NCBI RefSeq assembly: GCF_003031675.1
Contig: NZ_PYWX01000061.1
Span: 124,001 to 188,000 of the forward strand
Length of the DNA stretch: 64,000 nucleotides
DNA from: Pseudomonas palleroniana
GTDB taxonomy: Bacteria; Pseudomonadota; Gammaproteobacteria; Pseudomonadales; Pseudomonadaceae
Direction of reading: 5' to 3'
The notes under the pieces are model-generated. The model saw nothing but the letters and a program-made list of their open reading frames with translations. It ran no database searches and was not told the origin of the DNA. How positions within the stretch are numbered: position 1 is the first letter of the stretch; the number at the start of each line of letters is the position of its first letter. The translations under genes and the position numbers were made by a program. Below are positions 27,190-37,053 of the stretch, in pieces.

Positions 27190-28259
27190 AAGGCTAGATC
27201 CTCAGGTGTGAATGTCATCTTGAATGAACGATAGGGAGCGAAGTCGCTTGGTTTCATTCCCTGCATCTCGGTCAACCGGCCAATATTCTTGACTGCGGCA
27301 ACCGCTGAACTGTCGAACGAACCGTCACCACTGGACTTGGCCACGCTGACCGAAGTCACCGTACCGTCCGGCAACATGCCGATCTGCAGCACTACTGTCA
27401 TGCCTTTGCGTGCCGAAGGTGGACGTGTCCAGCCTTCTGCTGCCCGTGCCCGAATCAGGTCGTCGAAACTGCCCGCGACGTCATCACCACGTTCATCGGC
27501 CAGGGCTTGCTGACGCTGAGGCGTGTCGGAAAGCAAATCTGCCAAGGCCTGGGCCTTTTTCTCTTCGGCGGATTTACGTGCTGCTTCCTGGGCCTTTTTC
27601 TTCTGGGCGTCGGCGGCAGCTTTCTTCTTCGCTTCGTCGGCGACTTTCTTCTTCGCCTCGTCTGCTTCAGCTTTTTTCTTGGCGTCTTCGGCGGCTTTCT
27701 TCTTCGCGTCTTCGACTATCTTTTTCTTGGCCTCTTCAGCGGCCTTTTTCTTGGCCTCTTCTTCGGCAGCCTTTTTGGCTTCTTCTTCAGATTTCTTCTT
27801 GGCTATATCAGCCAATTGTTTCTCTTCGGCCTTTTTCGCTTCGGCAGCTTTCTCGGCTTTCTTGGCTTCATCAGCCTTTTTCGCCTCGTCCGCTTTCTTG
27901 GCTTCGTCAGCCTTTTTCGATTCCTCGGCCTTTTGAGCCGCCTCTTCTTTCTTTTGTTCCGCAGCAGCCTTCACCGCTTCCTGCTCGACCTTCTTCTGTT
28001 CCATCTGCTCGACTTCAGTCTGGCGCGCAGCCGACTTCTGGGCTTCACCCGCAATCTTCTGATTGGTCTGGGTGGTGGCCTGACTTTTCGATTTCAGCTG
28101 ATACAGGGTCGCCTGCACGATCGGCTTGGCTGGCGGCAGGTCCGGGGTCATGGCAAAGCTGACGAACAGCATGCCAAACACCAGGACGTGCAGGGCGATT
28201 GCCCAGACGCTAGGCCAGAAGTAGCTTTCCGAGGCGGACGGCTCTCGCTGTTGCTGCAT
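27186..28259 (-). CDS. tolA: Tol-Pal inner-membrane protein TolA
   Basis: A 357-residue protein that spans the periplasm. It has one membrane helix (about 17-38) with His24 facing TolQR, a long Lys/Ala/Glu helical domain (about 50-240) of repeated KKADEAKKA units, and a C-terminal globular domain that contacts TolB and imports phage or bacteriocin. Domain II accounts for the low-complexity coding and for several long false frames on the opposite strand. It overlaps tolR by one base (TGATG). Confidence 0.96.
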   Translation of the reverse strand: MQQQREPSASESYFWPSVWAIALHVLVFGMLFVSFAMTPDLPPAKPIVQATLYQLKSKSQATTQTNQKIAGEAQKSAARQTEVEQMEQKKVEQEAVKAAAEQKKEEAAQKAEESKKADEAKKADEAKKADEAKKAEKAAEAKKAEEKQLADIAKKKSEEEAKKAAEEEAKKKAAEEAKKKIVEDAKKKAAEDAKKKAEADEAKKKVADEAKKKAAADAQKKKAQEAARKSAEEKKAQALADLLSDTPQRQQALADERGDDVAGSFDDLIRARAAEGWTRPPSARKGMTVVLQIGMLPDGTVTSVSVAKSSGDGSFDSSAVAAVKNIGRLTEMQGMKPSDFAPYRSFKMTFTPEDLAL

Positions 28260-28720
28260 CAGGGCGCCTCGGTAATCAAGCCAACGTTACCGACGCCGGC
28301 CTTCTGCAGCCCGCCCATGGCACCCATGACGGAGCCGTAGTCGACCGCCTTGTCACCGCGGATGAAGACCTGGGTGTGCTTGCCGCCTTCGTTGCCTGCG
28401 CGAATGATCTTGGTCACCGCATCGGTCATCGCCGGCAAGGTCATCGCCTTGTCCTGCTGCTTCTGCGTGTCGACTTCGCTGCCAAGGTTCCAGTAATAGG
28501 TCTTGTCGGACTTGATCGAAATGGTCAGCACCTGGGTGTTGTTGTCCTGGGGCAAGGCTTCGCTGGAAACCTTGGGCAGGTCAACCTTCACACCCTGGTT
28601 GAGCATCGGCGCGGTCACCATGAAGATCACCAGCAGCACCAGCATCACGTCGATGTAAGGCACCACGTTCATCTCGGCGACCGGCTTGCGCTTGGTTCGA
28701 GCTCGAGTGATTAAAGCCAT
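28259..28720 (-). CDS. tolR: Tol-Pal inner-membrane protein TolR
   Basis: A 153-residue ExbD/TolR protein with one N-terminal membrane helix containing the protonatable aspartate in NVVPYIDVMLVLLVIFM, and a periplasmic domain. With TolQ it forms the proton-driven motor acting on TolA. It lies between tolQ and tolA with 14 bases to tolQ. Confidence 0.96.
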   Translation of the reverse strand: MALITRARTKRKPVAEMNVVPYIDVMLVLLVIFMVTAPMLNQGVKVDLPKVSSEALPQDNNTQVLTISIKSDKTYYWNLGSEVDTQKQQDKAMTLPAMTDAVTKIIRAGNEGGKHTQVFIRGDKAVDYGSVMGAMGGLQKAGVGNVGLITEAP

Positions 28721-28734
28721 CGGGAAGTACCTGC

Positions 28735-29430
28735 TTATTCTTCGCTGGTGTGCACTTTACGGTGCAGGATCGCCTGGAACTCGTCGGCGAAGGTGTAGTA
28801 ACGGCCAATCAGGTTTTCGCCGCGAGCGGCAAAACGGTTGTAGGCGATTACTGCGGGGATGGCAGCGAACAGGCCGATCGCGGTGGCGACCAGGGCTTCG
28901 GCGATACCCGGGGCCACGGTCGCCAGGGTCGCTTGCTGCGCCTGGGCCAGGCCACGGAAGGAGTTCATGATCCCCCATACGGTACCGAACAGGCCGATGT
29001 ACGGGCTGACGGAACCTACGGTGGCGAGGAACGGCAGGCTTTGCTCCAGCTTCTCTTCTTCGCGGGAGATAGCGACGCGCATGGCACGGGCCACGCCTTC
29101 CATCACCGCTTCCGGGTCAACACCTGGCTGCTGGCGCAGACGGGAGAACTCCTTGAAACCGGCGCGGAAGATCTGCTCGACGCCGGAGTCCGGGTCCGGG
29201 TTGCTGCCGGCCTGGCGGTACAGTTTGGACAGGTCGATACCCGACCAGAAGCGCTCTTCAAAGCTCTCCAGGGCACGTCGACCGGCACGCAGCAGGTTGC
29301 TGCGCTGAAAAATCATGACCCAAGAGGTAACCGATGCGGCTACCAGGGTCAGCATGACCAGTTGAACCACGACACTGGCATTGCTGACCAGGCTCCACAT
29401 GGAGGAATGGTCGACGACGGTAGGTTCCAC
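28735..29430 (-). CDS. tolQ: Tol-Pal inner-membrane protein TolQ
   Basis: A 231-residue ExbB/TolQ-family protein with three membrane helices (near residues 20-42, about 135-160 and about 170-195) and the conserved YIGLFGTVWGIM stretch. It forms the stator of the proton motor. It begins one base after ybgC ends. Confidence 0.97.
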   Translation of the reverse strand: MEPTVVDHSSMWSLVSNASVVVQLVMLTLVAASVTSWVMIFQRSNLLRAGRRALESFEERFWSGIDLSKLYRQAGSNPDPDSGVEQIFRAGFKEFSRLRQQPGVDPEAVMEGVARAMRVAISREEEKLEQSLPFLATVGSVSPYIGLFGTVWGIMNSFRGLAQAQQATLATVAPGIAEALVATAIGLFAAIPAVIAYNRFAARGENLIGRYYTFADEFQAILHRKVHTSEE

Positions 29431-29431
29431 G

Positions 29432-29887
29432 CTAAATCTCCTGCTTTGATTGTTTACCCGCGCCGCTTACGCCGGCAAAGGCCGCACGTAGAGCTTCGGG
29501 AATGGCCCGGGGTTTCAAACTATTGGTGCGCACACAGGCCACCAGGAACTGCCCCTCACAGAGCAGCGTTGCATCCGTAGCCCGCCTGACCTGCTGCTTG
29601 AAACGCAGGCTGACACGGTTCAATTCGATTACTTCAGCGCTTACCAGCAGCTCATCGTCCAACCGCGCCGGCGCGTGATAGCGCGCCTCGCTGGAATGCA
29701 CGACAAACAACAGGTCCTCTCCCGCCAGCTCGGATTGGGCAAAGCCCAGCTCTCGTAGCCGCTCGGTGCGGGCCCGCTCCATGAACTTGAGGTAATTGAC
29801 GTAATACACGATGCCGCCGGCATCGGTGTCTTCGTAATAAACGCGACAGCGATGTACGAACGACTGATCCCCGTTTTGCGCGCGCAT
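29432..29887 (-). CDS. ybgC: Acyl-CoA thioesterase YbgC
   Basis: A 151-residue hotdog-fold thioesterase of the 4-hydroxybenzoyl-CoA type. The catalytic aspartate is Asp22 in YYEDTDAGGIVYY, followed by NYLKFMERARTE. YbgC is associated with phospholipid metabolism at the membrane and regularly leads the tol-pal cluster, as it does here. Confidence 0.95.
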   Translation of the reverse strand: MRAQNGDQSFVHRCRVYYEDTDAGGIVYYVNYLKFMERARTERLRELGFAQSELAGEDLLFVVHSSEARYHAPARLDDELLVSAEVIELNRVSLRFKQQVRRATDATLLCEGQFLVACVRTNSLKPRAIPEALRAAFAGVSGAGKQSKQEI

Positions 29888-30026
29888 ACTCTAGTGCTTA
29901 CTCCTCAGGTTGCCAATCCGGCTGGGCAACTGTTTTTTCGTTGTCTGAAACATTTCTACTGACTGAATGACGACACCAGCCACTAGGACAGCACAAACCT
30001 CGGATAAATCGTCTGGCGTGAAGCTT

Positions 30027-31085
30027 TTAATCGTCCACTGCATCGAGAAATTCGTCTACTACAGGCATCTCGCCCAATCGTGACGGAATGTTTAGCCCAA
30101 AGTGCAAATAGGCATGCCGCGTCACCACTCGCCCTCTTGGCGTACGCATGATGTAACCCTGTTGGATCAGGTACGGCTCGAGTACGTCCTCGATGGTATG
30201 ACGCTCTTCACTGATCGCAGCCGCCAGGCTGTCCACACCGACCGGGCCACCGTCGAACTTCTCGATCAGGGTCAAGAGTAGACGCCGATCCTGGTGATCG
30301 AAGCCATGTTCATCCACATCCAGCAGGTTCAAGGCCAGGTCCGCGACGGCCTTGGTGATATGCCCCTTGGCCCGCACCTCGGCAAAGTCGCGAACCCGGC
30401 GCAGCAAGCGGTTGGCAATCCGTGGCGTGCCCCGGGCCCGACGGGCAATTTCAAACGCACCGTCCGGGTCCAGCGGCAAGCCGAGAATGCTCGCCGAACG
30501 GCTGACAATGGTCGCCAGATCGGCAGTGCTATAGAACTCCAGACGTTGAACAATGCCGAAACGGTCTCGCAACGGGTTGGTCAGCATGCCGGCGCGCGTG
30601 GTCGCCCCCACGAGGGTAAAGGGCGGCAGGTCGAGCTTGATCGAACGTGCGGCCGGGCCTTCGCCGATCATGATATCCAGCTGGAAATCTTCCATGGCCG
30701 GGTACAGCACTTCCTCGACAATCGGCGACAACCGATGGATTTCGTCGATAAACAGCACGTCGTGGGGTTCAAGATTGGTCAGCAAGGCCGCCAAGTCACC
30801 CGGACGCTCCAGCACGGGCCCCGAGGTCGACTTGATCGACACGCCCATTTCCTGGGCGATGATATTGGCCAACGTGGTTTTACCCAGCCCCGGTGGCCCG
30901 AAGATCAGCGTGTGGTCCAGGGACTCAGTGCGCCCGCGTGCAGCCTGGATGAACAGCTCCATTTGCTCGCGCACGGTCGGCTGGCCGATGTATTCGGCCA
31001 GGCTCAGGGGGCGAATAGCCCGGTCCTGGACTTCTTCACGGTCACGCGGGCCGGTGGCCGCGATCAGACGATCAGCTTCAATCAC
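30027..31085 (-). CDS. ruvB: Holliday junction branch-migration ATPase RuvB
   Basis: A 352-residue AAA+ motor that drives branch migration with RuvA. Walker A GPPGLGKT and Walker B LFIDEIHRL are present, with the winged-helix domain at the C-terminus (TPRGRVVTRHAY). The GTG start abuts the ruvA stop codon with no spacer, so the pair is translationally coupled. Confidence 0.97.
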   Translation of the reverse strand: MIEADRLIAATGPRDREEVQDRAIRPLSLAEYIGQPTVREQMELFIQAARGRTESLDHTLIFGPPGLGKTTLANIIAQEMGVSIKSTSGPVLERPGDLAALLTNLEPHDVLFIDEIHRLSPIVEEVLYPAMEDFQLDIMIGEGPAARSIKLDLPPFTLVGATTRAGMLTNPLRDRFGIVQRLEFYSTADLATIVSRSASILGLPLDPDGAFEIARRARGTPRIANRLLRRVRDFAEVRAKGHITKAVADLALNLLDVDEHGFDHQDRRLLLTLIEKFDGGPVGVDSLAAAISEERHTIEDVLEPYLIQQGYIMRTPRGRVVTRHAYLHFGLNIPSRLGEMPVVDEFLDAVDD

Positions 31086-31697
31086 TTAAATCATTCCCTT
31101 CAGGGCTCGGCGGATCATGTCTTCGGCGCTCAGGTTCTTGTCCTTGATGGCCGACACCGCCTTGCTCGCTTCCTGGGGCTTGTAGCCCAGGGAAATCAGC
31201 GCATTGACGGCATCGCTTTCTGCACTGGCGATCTGGGCCGCCGGCATATCCGGCTGGTTCGGCACCAGCGCGAACATGCTCGGTACGACCTCCCAGGCTT
31301 TGAAACGATCCTTGAGTTCCACCAGCAGGCGTTCCGCAGTTTTCTTACCGACACCCGGCACCTTGGTCAAGGCCGAGGTGTCCTGGGCCGAAACCGCACG
31401 TACCAACTCGTCCACCTCCAGGCTGGACATCAAGGCCAAGGCAAGTTTGGGCCCCACGCCATTCAGGCGGATCAGCTCGCGGAAGAAGTCGCGGTCGCGC
31501 TTGCCGATGAAACCATAGAGTAATTGCGCGTCCTCACGAACCACCAGGTGAGTGTGCAACGTAATCGGCTCGCCGACCGACGGCAGGCGATAGAGGGTGG
31601 TCATGGGCACTTCCAGCTCATACCCCAGCCCATTGACGTCCAGAATCAGGTGCGGCGGCTGTTTTTCAGCCAGGGTGCCGCGCAAGCGTCCAATCAC
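31086..31697 (-). CDS. ruvA: Holliday junction-binding protein RuvA
   Basis: A 203-residue junction-binding protein with an N-terminal OB fold (MIGRLRGTLAEK), two helix-hairpin-helix motifs (NGVGPKLALALM and PGVGKKTAERLLVEL) and the C-terminal RuvB-contact domain. It lies between ruvC and ruvB. Confidence 0.97.
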   Translation of the reverse strand: MIGRLRGTLAEKQPPHLILDVNGLGYELEVPMTTLYRLPSVGEPITLHTHLVVREDAQLLYGFIGKRDRDFFRELIRLNGVGPKLALALMSSLEVDELVRAVSAQDTSALTKVPGVGKKTAERLLVELKDRFKAWEVVPSMFALVPNQPDMPAAQIASAESDAVNALISLGYKPQEASKAVSAIKDKNLSAEDMIRRALKGMI

Positions 31698-31764
31698 GGT
31701 TCAGATCCTTAAAGCTTGGGGTCAGATCAAAGCCTGACCGGAAATAACGATTGCGCTGATGCTA

Positions 31765-32289
31765 TCAGAGACGCAGCCGCCCGCCACGACTGCGTGCGGT
31801 GCCGAGGCCATGGGGCAGCAGACTGGAACGGGTGTGCGCATGGCAAATGGCAATGGCCAGGGCGTCGGAGGCGTCGATTTGCGGTTTGGCGGTGAGCTTG
31901 AGCATGTGCATGACCATCATCTGTACTTGCTCTTTATTGGCCGCGCCGGTGCCGACCACGGCCTGCTTGACCTGGGTCGCGGTGTATTCGGCGATCTCCA
32001 TACCCTCCTCGGCACCGGCGACGATGGCGGCGCCACGGGCCTGGCCGAGCTTCAGGGCTGAGTCGGCATTTTTTGCCATGAACACTTTTTCGATGCCCAT
32101 CGTCACCGGGCCATAGGTCTGGATGACCTCACGCACGCCGCGATAAACGATCTGCAGGCGCTCGGCCAACTCGCCCGCACCGGTGCGGATACAACCCGAG
32201 GCCACATACACGCAGCCACGCGGGGTCTGCTGCACCACGCCAAAACCGGTGATGCGTGAACCGGGGTCGATACCTAGGATTAAAGTCAT
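31765..32289 (-). CDS. ruvC: Crossover junction endodeoxyribonuclease RuvC
   Basis: This 174-residue resolvase cuts Holliday junctions. The first catalytic acid is Asp8 in LILGIDPGSRITGFG, the second is the Glu of MGIEKVF, and the C-terminal acids lie in IDASDALAIAICH. A 67-base gap separates it from ruvA, and a REPIN lies upstream, between it and yebC. Confidence 0.96.
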   Translation of the reverse strand: MTLILGIDPGSRITGFGVVQQTPRGCVYVASGCIRTGAGELAERLQIVYRGVREVIQTYGPVTMGIEKVFMAKNADSALKLGQARGAAIVAGAEEGMEIAEYTATQVKQAVVGTGAANKEQVQMMVMHMLKLTAKPQIDASDALAIAICHAHTRSSLLPHGLGTARSRGGRLRL

Positions 32290-32338
32290 AACGCCTGCGG
32301 GTTGAATAAAACAAATGTTGATACATCAACGTGCCAAT

Positions 32339-32425
32339 GCGGGAGGGGGCTTGCTCTCGATAGCGGGGTGTCAGTTATCCATAAGTCGACTGAACCACCG
32401 CTATCGGGAGCAAGCCCCCTCCCAC
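32339..32425. repeat. REPIN between ruvC and yebC
   Basis: GCGGGAGGGGGCTTGCTCTC and GGGAGCAAGCCCCCTCCCAC form an inverted pair with two or three changes from the consensus in the left arm. It lies inside the yebC-ruvC interval, where the genes are otherwise expected to be co-transcribed. Confidence 0.9.
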
Positions 32426-32443
32426 ATGGATCTACATCGCCCT

Positions 32444-33190
<747 letters not shown>

Positions 33191-33274
33191 AACACAACTC
33201 CGAAATTCTGTAGAAACCTTATCAACCCCGCCCCAGGGCGGACTTTTCTTTTTAAAGTGCAGCCCTTGTAACGC

Positions 33275-33302
33275 AAAGGCGCATCCGAAGATGCGCCTTT
33301 TT
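33275..33302 (-). terminator. Terminator of aspS
   Basis: On the minus strand GGCGCATC-TTCG-GATGCGCC forms a perfect stem closed by a C(UUCG)G tetraloop, followed by TTT. On the plus strand the same stem is followed by five T, so it may work both ways. Confidence 0.75.
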
Positions 33303-33340
33303 AGACTGCGTAAACCTCAGTGCGCTTTCACGCAGCGGCC

Positions 33341-35116
33341 TTACTCAGCCTTCGGCGTCTCACGCAGGCGAATGTGCAGCTCGCGCAGTGCCTTGGCATC
33401 CACCACACCCGGCGCCTGGGTCATGACGTCCGCAGCACTCTGGGTTTTCGGGAAGGCAATCACTTCACGGATCGACTGGGCGCCGGTCATCAGCATCACC
33501 AGACGGTCCAGACCGAACGCCAGGCCACCATGGGGCGGCGCGCCGTACTTCAGGGCGTCGAGCAGGAAGCCGAACTTCTCTTCCTGTTCCGCTTCGTTGA
33601 TGCCCAACAGGCGGAACACCGCTTGCTGCATCTCTTTACGGTGGATACGGATCGAACCGCCGCCCAACTCCGTGCCGTTGAGCACCATGTCGTAGGCACG
33701 GGACAGAGCGCCCGCCGGGTTGGCTTCCAGCTCGGCCGGCGAGCACTTCGGCGCGGTGAACGGGTGGTGCAAGGCGCTGAAGCTGCCGTCGTCGTTTTCT
33801 TCGAACATCGGGAAGTCAACGACCCACATCGGGGCCCACTCACAGGTCAGCAGGTTCAGGTCATGACCGAGCTTGATACGCAGTGCGCCCAAGGCTTCGC
33901 TGACGATCTTGGCCTTGTCGGCCCCGAAGAACACGATGTCGCCGTCGACGGCACCGACGCGATCGAGGATCGCGTTCAGGTTCTCCAGCGGAATGTTTTT
34001 CACGATCGGCGATTGCAGGCCATCAACACCGTTGGCGCGCTCGTTGACCTTGATGTAAGCAAGGCCCTTGGCACCGTAGATGCCGACGAACTTGGTGTAG
34101 TCGTCGATCTGCTTGCGCGGCATGCTCGCGCCGCCAGGCACGCGCAGGGCGGCAATACGGCATTTTGGATCGTTGGCCGGGCCACTGAACACCTTGAAAT
34201 CAACTTCTTTGAGTTGATCGGCCACGTCCACCAGTTCCAGCGGGTTACGCAGGTCTGGCTTGTCGGAACCGTAGCGGCGCATGGCTTCTTCGAAGGTCAT
34301 GTGCGGGAACTCGCCGAACTCCAGACCCAGCACTTCCTTGAACAGGTTGCGGATCATTTGTTCGGTCAGGCCCATGATCTCTTTTTCATCGAGGAAGCTG
34401 GTCTCGATGTCGATCTGGGTGAATTCCGGCTGACGGTCGGCGCGCAGGTCTTCGTCGCGGAAGCATTTGGCGATCTGGTAGTAACGGTCGAAGCCGGCCA
34501 CCATCAGCAGTTGCTTGAACAACTGCGGCGATTGCGGCAGGGCGAAGAACGAGCCCGCGTGGGTACGGCTAGGCACCAGGTAGTCACGTGCGCCTTCCGG
34601 CGTGGCACGGGTCAGGATCGGTGTTTCAACGTCGAGGAAGCCGTTCTCGTCGAGGAAGCGACGGATGCTGGTGGTCATGCGCGAACGCAGGCGCAGCTTC
34701 TCGGCCATTTCCGGGCGACGCAGGTCCAGGAAGCGGTAGCGCAGGCGGGTTTCTTCGCCCACGTCGGAGTATTCGTTGAGTGGGAACGGCGGGGTTTCCG
34801 CCTCGTTCAACACTTCCAGCTCATAGCCCAGCACTTCAATACCGCCGGACGCCATGTTCTTGTTCACGGCACCAGCCGGACGCAGGCGCACCTTGCCGGT
34901 GATCTTCACAACGTATTCGCTGCGCACACGGTCGGCGGCGGCGAAGCTCTCGGCGCGGTCCGGGTCGAACACCACCTGGGCCAGACCATCACGATCACGG
35001 ATATCGAGGAAGATCACCCCGCCGTGGTCGCGACGACGGTGAACCCATCCGCAAAGGGTGATTTCCTGACCTTCCAGGGTCTCGTTCAGTTGGCCGCAAT
35101 AGTGGCTGCGCATCAT
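33341..35116 (-). CDS. aspS: Aspartyl-tRNA synthetase (probably aspartate/asparagine type)
   Basis: A 591-residue class II synthetase with an N-terminal OB anticodon domain (LCGWVHRRRDHGGVIFLDIRD), motif 2 (FRDEDLRADRQPEFTQID), a bacterial insertion domain, and motif 3 (GLAFGLDRLVMLM). MMRSHYCG at 35116 is the start used by family members. Pseudomonas AspS also charges tRNA-Asn in species that rely on GatCAB; that activity is inferred from the family. Confidence 0.97.
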   Translation of the reverse strand: MMRSHYCGQLNETLEGQEITLCGWVHRRRDHGGVIFLDIRDRDGLAQVVFDPDRAESFAAADRVRSEYVVKITGKVRLRPAGAVNKNMASGGIEVLGYELEVLNEAETPPFPLNEYSDVGEETRLRYRFLDLRRPEMAEKLRLRSRMTTSIRRFLDENGFLDVETPILTRATPEGARDYLVPSRTHAGSFFALPQSPQLFKQLLMVAGFDRYYQIAKCFRDEDLRADRQPEFTQIDIETSFLDEKEIMGLTEQMIRNLFKEVLGLEFGEFPHMTFEEAMRRYGSDKPDLRNPLELVDVADQLKEVDFKVFSGPANDPKCRIAALRVPGGASMPRKQIDDYTKFVGIYGAKGLAYIKVNERANGVDGLQSPIVKNIPLENLNAILDRVGAVDGDIVFFGADKAKIVSEALGALRIKLGHDLNLLTCEWAPMWVVDFPMFEENDDGSFSALHHPFTAPKCSPAELEANPAGALSRAYDMVLNGTELGGGSIRIHRKEMQQAVFRLLGINEAEQEEKFGFLLDALKYGAPPHGGLAFGLDRLVMLMTGAQSIREVIAFPKTQSAADVMTQAPGVVDAKALRELHIRLRETPKAE

Positions 35117-35223
35117 GGTAGTGGTTTCACTTCTCGTAATTCGAAATTCGGTGGAGGCCCGCCTCGTCACCGTACATTAAAGCAGGGGACGGATAATGCA
35201 GGAGCCTGCGCGTAGAGTTCAAC

Positions 35224-35445
35224 TCAGTCTGCTTTGTCGCCGCCCGCCAGGTTCTTCTTCGAACCGGTCTTGAAGTCGGTTTCGTACCAGCCGCTGCCAC
35301 TCAGGCGAAAGCCCGGCATCGACAACATCTTCTTCAGCTCAGGCGCCTGGCAGGCAGGGCAATCGACCAGCGGTGCTGCGCTGATCTTTTGAATGGCTTC
35401 CAACTGATGACCACAGGAAGCACATTGATAGTCGTACATGGGCAT
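35224..35445 (-). CDS. FmdB-type zinc-ribbon protein
   Basis: A 73-residue protein beginning MPMYDYQCASCGH. Cys8, Cys11, Cys29 and Cys32 form two CxxC knuckles of a zinc ribbon, followed by a Gly/Ser/Lys-rich tail. Small FmdB-like regulators of this size lie upstream of aspS in many gammaproteobacteria. Its function is not established. Confidence 0.9.
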   Translation of the reverse strand: MPMYDYQCASCGHQLEAIQKISAAPLVDCPACQAPELKKMLSMPGFRLSGSGWYETDFKTGSKKNLAGGDKAD

Positions 35446-35627
35446 GGAGATGTCTCGGCGATCAGATCGTTACGGCGCCACGCCTGCTCACTGCTCCATG
35501 GAGCACGAAGAAAGCCGGCATGCGCGGCAAAGCGCGGGATTATATCTGGTAAATCGGCACAGCGCAGCCGCCTTTCTGCCCGAAGCCCGGCCCGCCTTGA
35601 CAGTGGGCCGGCTTCGCTACCGCCAGG

Positions 35628-35969
35628 CTAATCGGGGGGCATGAGGGCAACGCGGCCTTTCAACAGGTGAACCACGCATACCACCCTGACCAGCCCGCTG
35701 AAGTTTTTCACCCCCCCATACCGCAAGTGCACTTCCCGATCGACATAGGACAACAATGCACTGACCGAGCAGGCATTGATCCTGGCTATTTCCGTGAGGA
35801 TATTCCAATAGATCTGTTCAAGCCGCAGGCAGGTGGAAAACCCATTGAGCCTCACCGACCGCGACAGCGGCTTGGCCAGCCCCATGTCGAACCCCTTGGC
35901 GAAGGGGTCGACCTTTATCTTGTGAAAACCGCAGGTCTCCATCACTCCCTTACCCATTCCGCGTGACAT
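35628..35969 (-). CDS. Ribbon-helix-helix domain protein (RHH_4-like)
   Basis: A protein of about 113 residues. Its core SRSVRLNGFSTCLRLEQIYW, followed by NILTEIARINACSVSALLSYVD, matches the RHH_4 pattern: a beta strand with two helices that dimerises and binds DNA. The open frame runs 168 bases further upstream, but ATG 35969 is preferred because GGAG stands ten bases before it and the extension looks non-protein. It has no operon partner. Target and function are unknown. Confidence 0.6.
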   Translation of the reverse strand: MSRGMGKGVMETCGFHKIKVDPFAKGFDMGLAKPLSRSVRLNGFSTCLRLEQIYWNILTEIARINACSVSALLSYVDREVHLRYGGVKNFSGLVRVVCVVHLLKGRVALMPPD

Positions 35970-36151
35970 ACACCTGACACTCCATTGCCAAACAGCAGCC
36001 CATGGGCTTGTCCCATTGGGCAGTGGGCCTATAAAACAGCAGGACGCGAGGAGCAGCCAGAAGACACGGCGTTGATAATCGTAGGACAACGCCAGGAAGT
36101 GCACGGAAACAAGCGGGCAGCGCCAGGAAGGCGCCACCCGGGAATTAACCC

Positions 36152-36625
36152 TTACTGGTTTTCAAGCAGGGAGCGCAACATCCATGCGGTTTTCTCGTGG
36201 ACCTGCATGCGCTGGGTCAACAAGTCCGCCGTCGGCTCGTCGCTGACCTTGTCGAGCAATGGGAAGATGCCCCGCGCGGTGCGCGTTACCGCTTCCTGGC
36301 CGGCGACCAGTTGCTTGATCATCTCTTCGGCGCTCGGCACACCCTCCTCCTCCTTGATGGAAGAAAGACGGGCGTATATCGAATAAGCACCCGGTGCCGG
36401 GAACCCCAGGGCACGGATGCGCTCGGCAATGGAGTCCACCGCCAGCGCCAGTTCGTTGTACTGCTCTTCAAACATCAAGTGCAGCGTACGGAACATGGGG
36501 CCGGTGACGTTCCAATGGAAATTGTGGGTTTTCAGATACAACACATAGGTATCGGACAGCAGCCGTGAAAGTCCGTCGACGATGGATTTACGATCGTCTT
36601 CACTGATACCAATATCGATTGCCAT
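36152..36625 (-). CDS. Dps-like ferritin / starvation-inducible DNA-binding protein
   Basis: A 157-residue four-helix ferritin-like protein. HNFHWNVTG (His34, His37, Trp38) and FRTLHLMFEEQYNELA carry the intersubunit ferroxidase ligands of Dps proteins. ATG 36625 follows GAAGGGG; a start ten codons upstream is rejected. It is syntenic with the Dps-like gene PA0962 next to aspS in P. aeruginosa. It probably sequesters iron and protects DNA under stress. Confidence 0.93.
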   Translation of the reverse strand: MAIDIGISEDDRKSIVDGLSRLLSDTYVLYLKTHNFHWNVTGPMFRTLHLMFEEQYNELALAVDSIAERIRALGFPAPGAYSIYARLSSIKEEEGVPSAEEMIKQLVAGQEAVTRTARGIFPLLDKVSDEPTADLLTQRMQVHEKTAWMLRSLLENQ

Positions 36626-36785
36626 GTTTTTCCCCTTCAATTGACGAGCATTCATTGATCAGGTGCAGGACCACTCTAGCAAGAGTGCCGGCGGCGTGCA
36701 GCCCGCCCTCCCGAGGTGGAGTGCGGCAAATCGTCCCTGTGCGGCTTGTCGGCCCGCGACCGGCAAGCCTTCAGGGAGTAGGAAA

Positions 36786-36824
36786 ATGCCGAAAATGCCG
36801 CTCAAAAAACCCGCACCTGTCTAG
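36786..36824 (+). other. Possible 12-residue microprotein frame
   Basis: ATG at 36786 opens MPKMPLKKPAPV before TAG. AGGGAGTAGGA, a strong Shine-Dalgarno stretch, stands just upstream at good spacing. It lies upstream of the mapped candidate promoter at 36881, so it is not a leader peptide of the downstream gene unless an earlier promoter exists. Chance occurrence is quite possible. Confidence 0.25.
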
Positions 36825-36880
36825 GACAAGTGTTTGACGCAGAAATGCCCAAGCAGCCGCAACACCCCGAAATGCTTGAT

Positions 36881-36909
36881 TTGAGTAGGCACAGCCTTTG
36901 CTGTTAAAT
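36881..36909 (+). promoter_or_regulatory. Sigma-70-type promoter for the membrane cold-shock gene
   Basis: TTGAGT at 36881 and TTAAAT at 36904 are separated by 17 bases. A start near 36916 gives an untranslated leader of about 138 bases, a length typical of cold-shock messages. Confidence 0.55.
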
Positions 36910-37053
36910 AGGTGACGTGGGGCGGCCGTTCATTTCTGCGGCACATCCCATAGGCTGATACCCGCGCACGTGCTCAACGCCTCCCATTGTTCAGAAGCGA
37001 ACCGTGCCGGTCAGCTCTTCCTTAGTGTTCCGTCTTAACGTGAGTTAATCAAA

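Larger units (their letters stand above)
36656..37053. other. Intergenic region with the leader of the membrane cold-shock gene
   Basis: This 398-base stretch between divergent genes contains the promoter of the downstream gene and a leader of about 138 bases. It also holds a 12-codon frame at 36786-36824 with a good ribosome site. Nothing longer looks coding. Confidence 0.6.

Noticed and set aside
27507..28340. Leu/Phe-rich 'membrane protein' frame on the plus strand
   Set aside because: It is the complement of the Lys/Ala/Glu repeats of tolA; hydrophobicity is an artefact of reverse-reading AAG/GCC/GAA codons.
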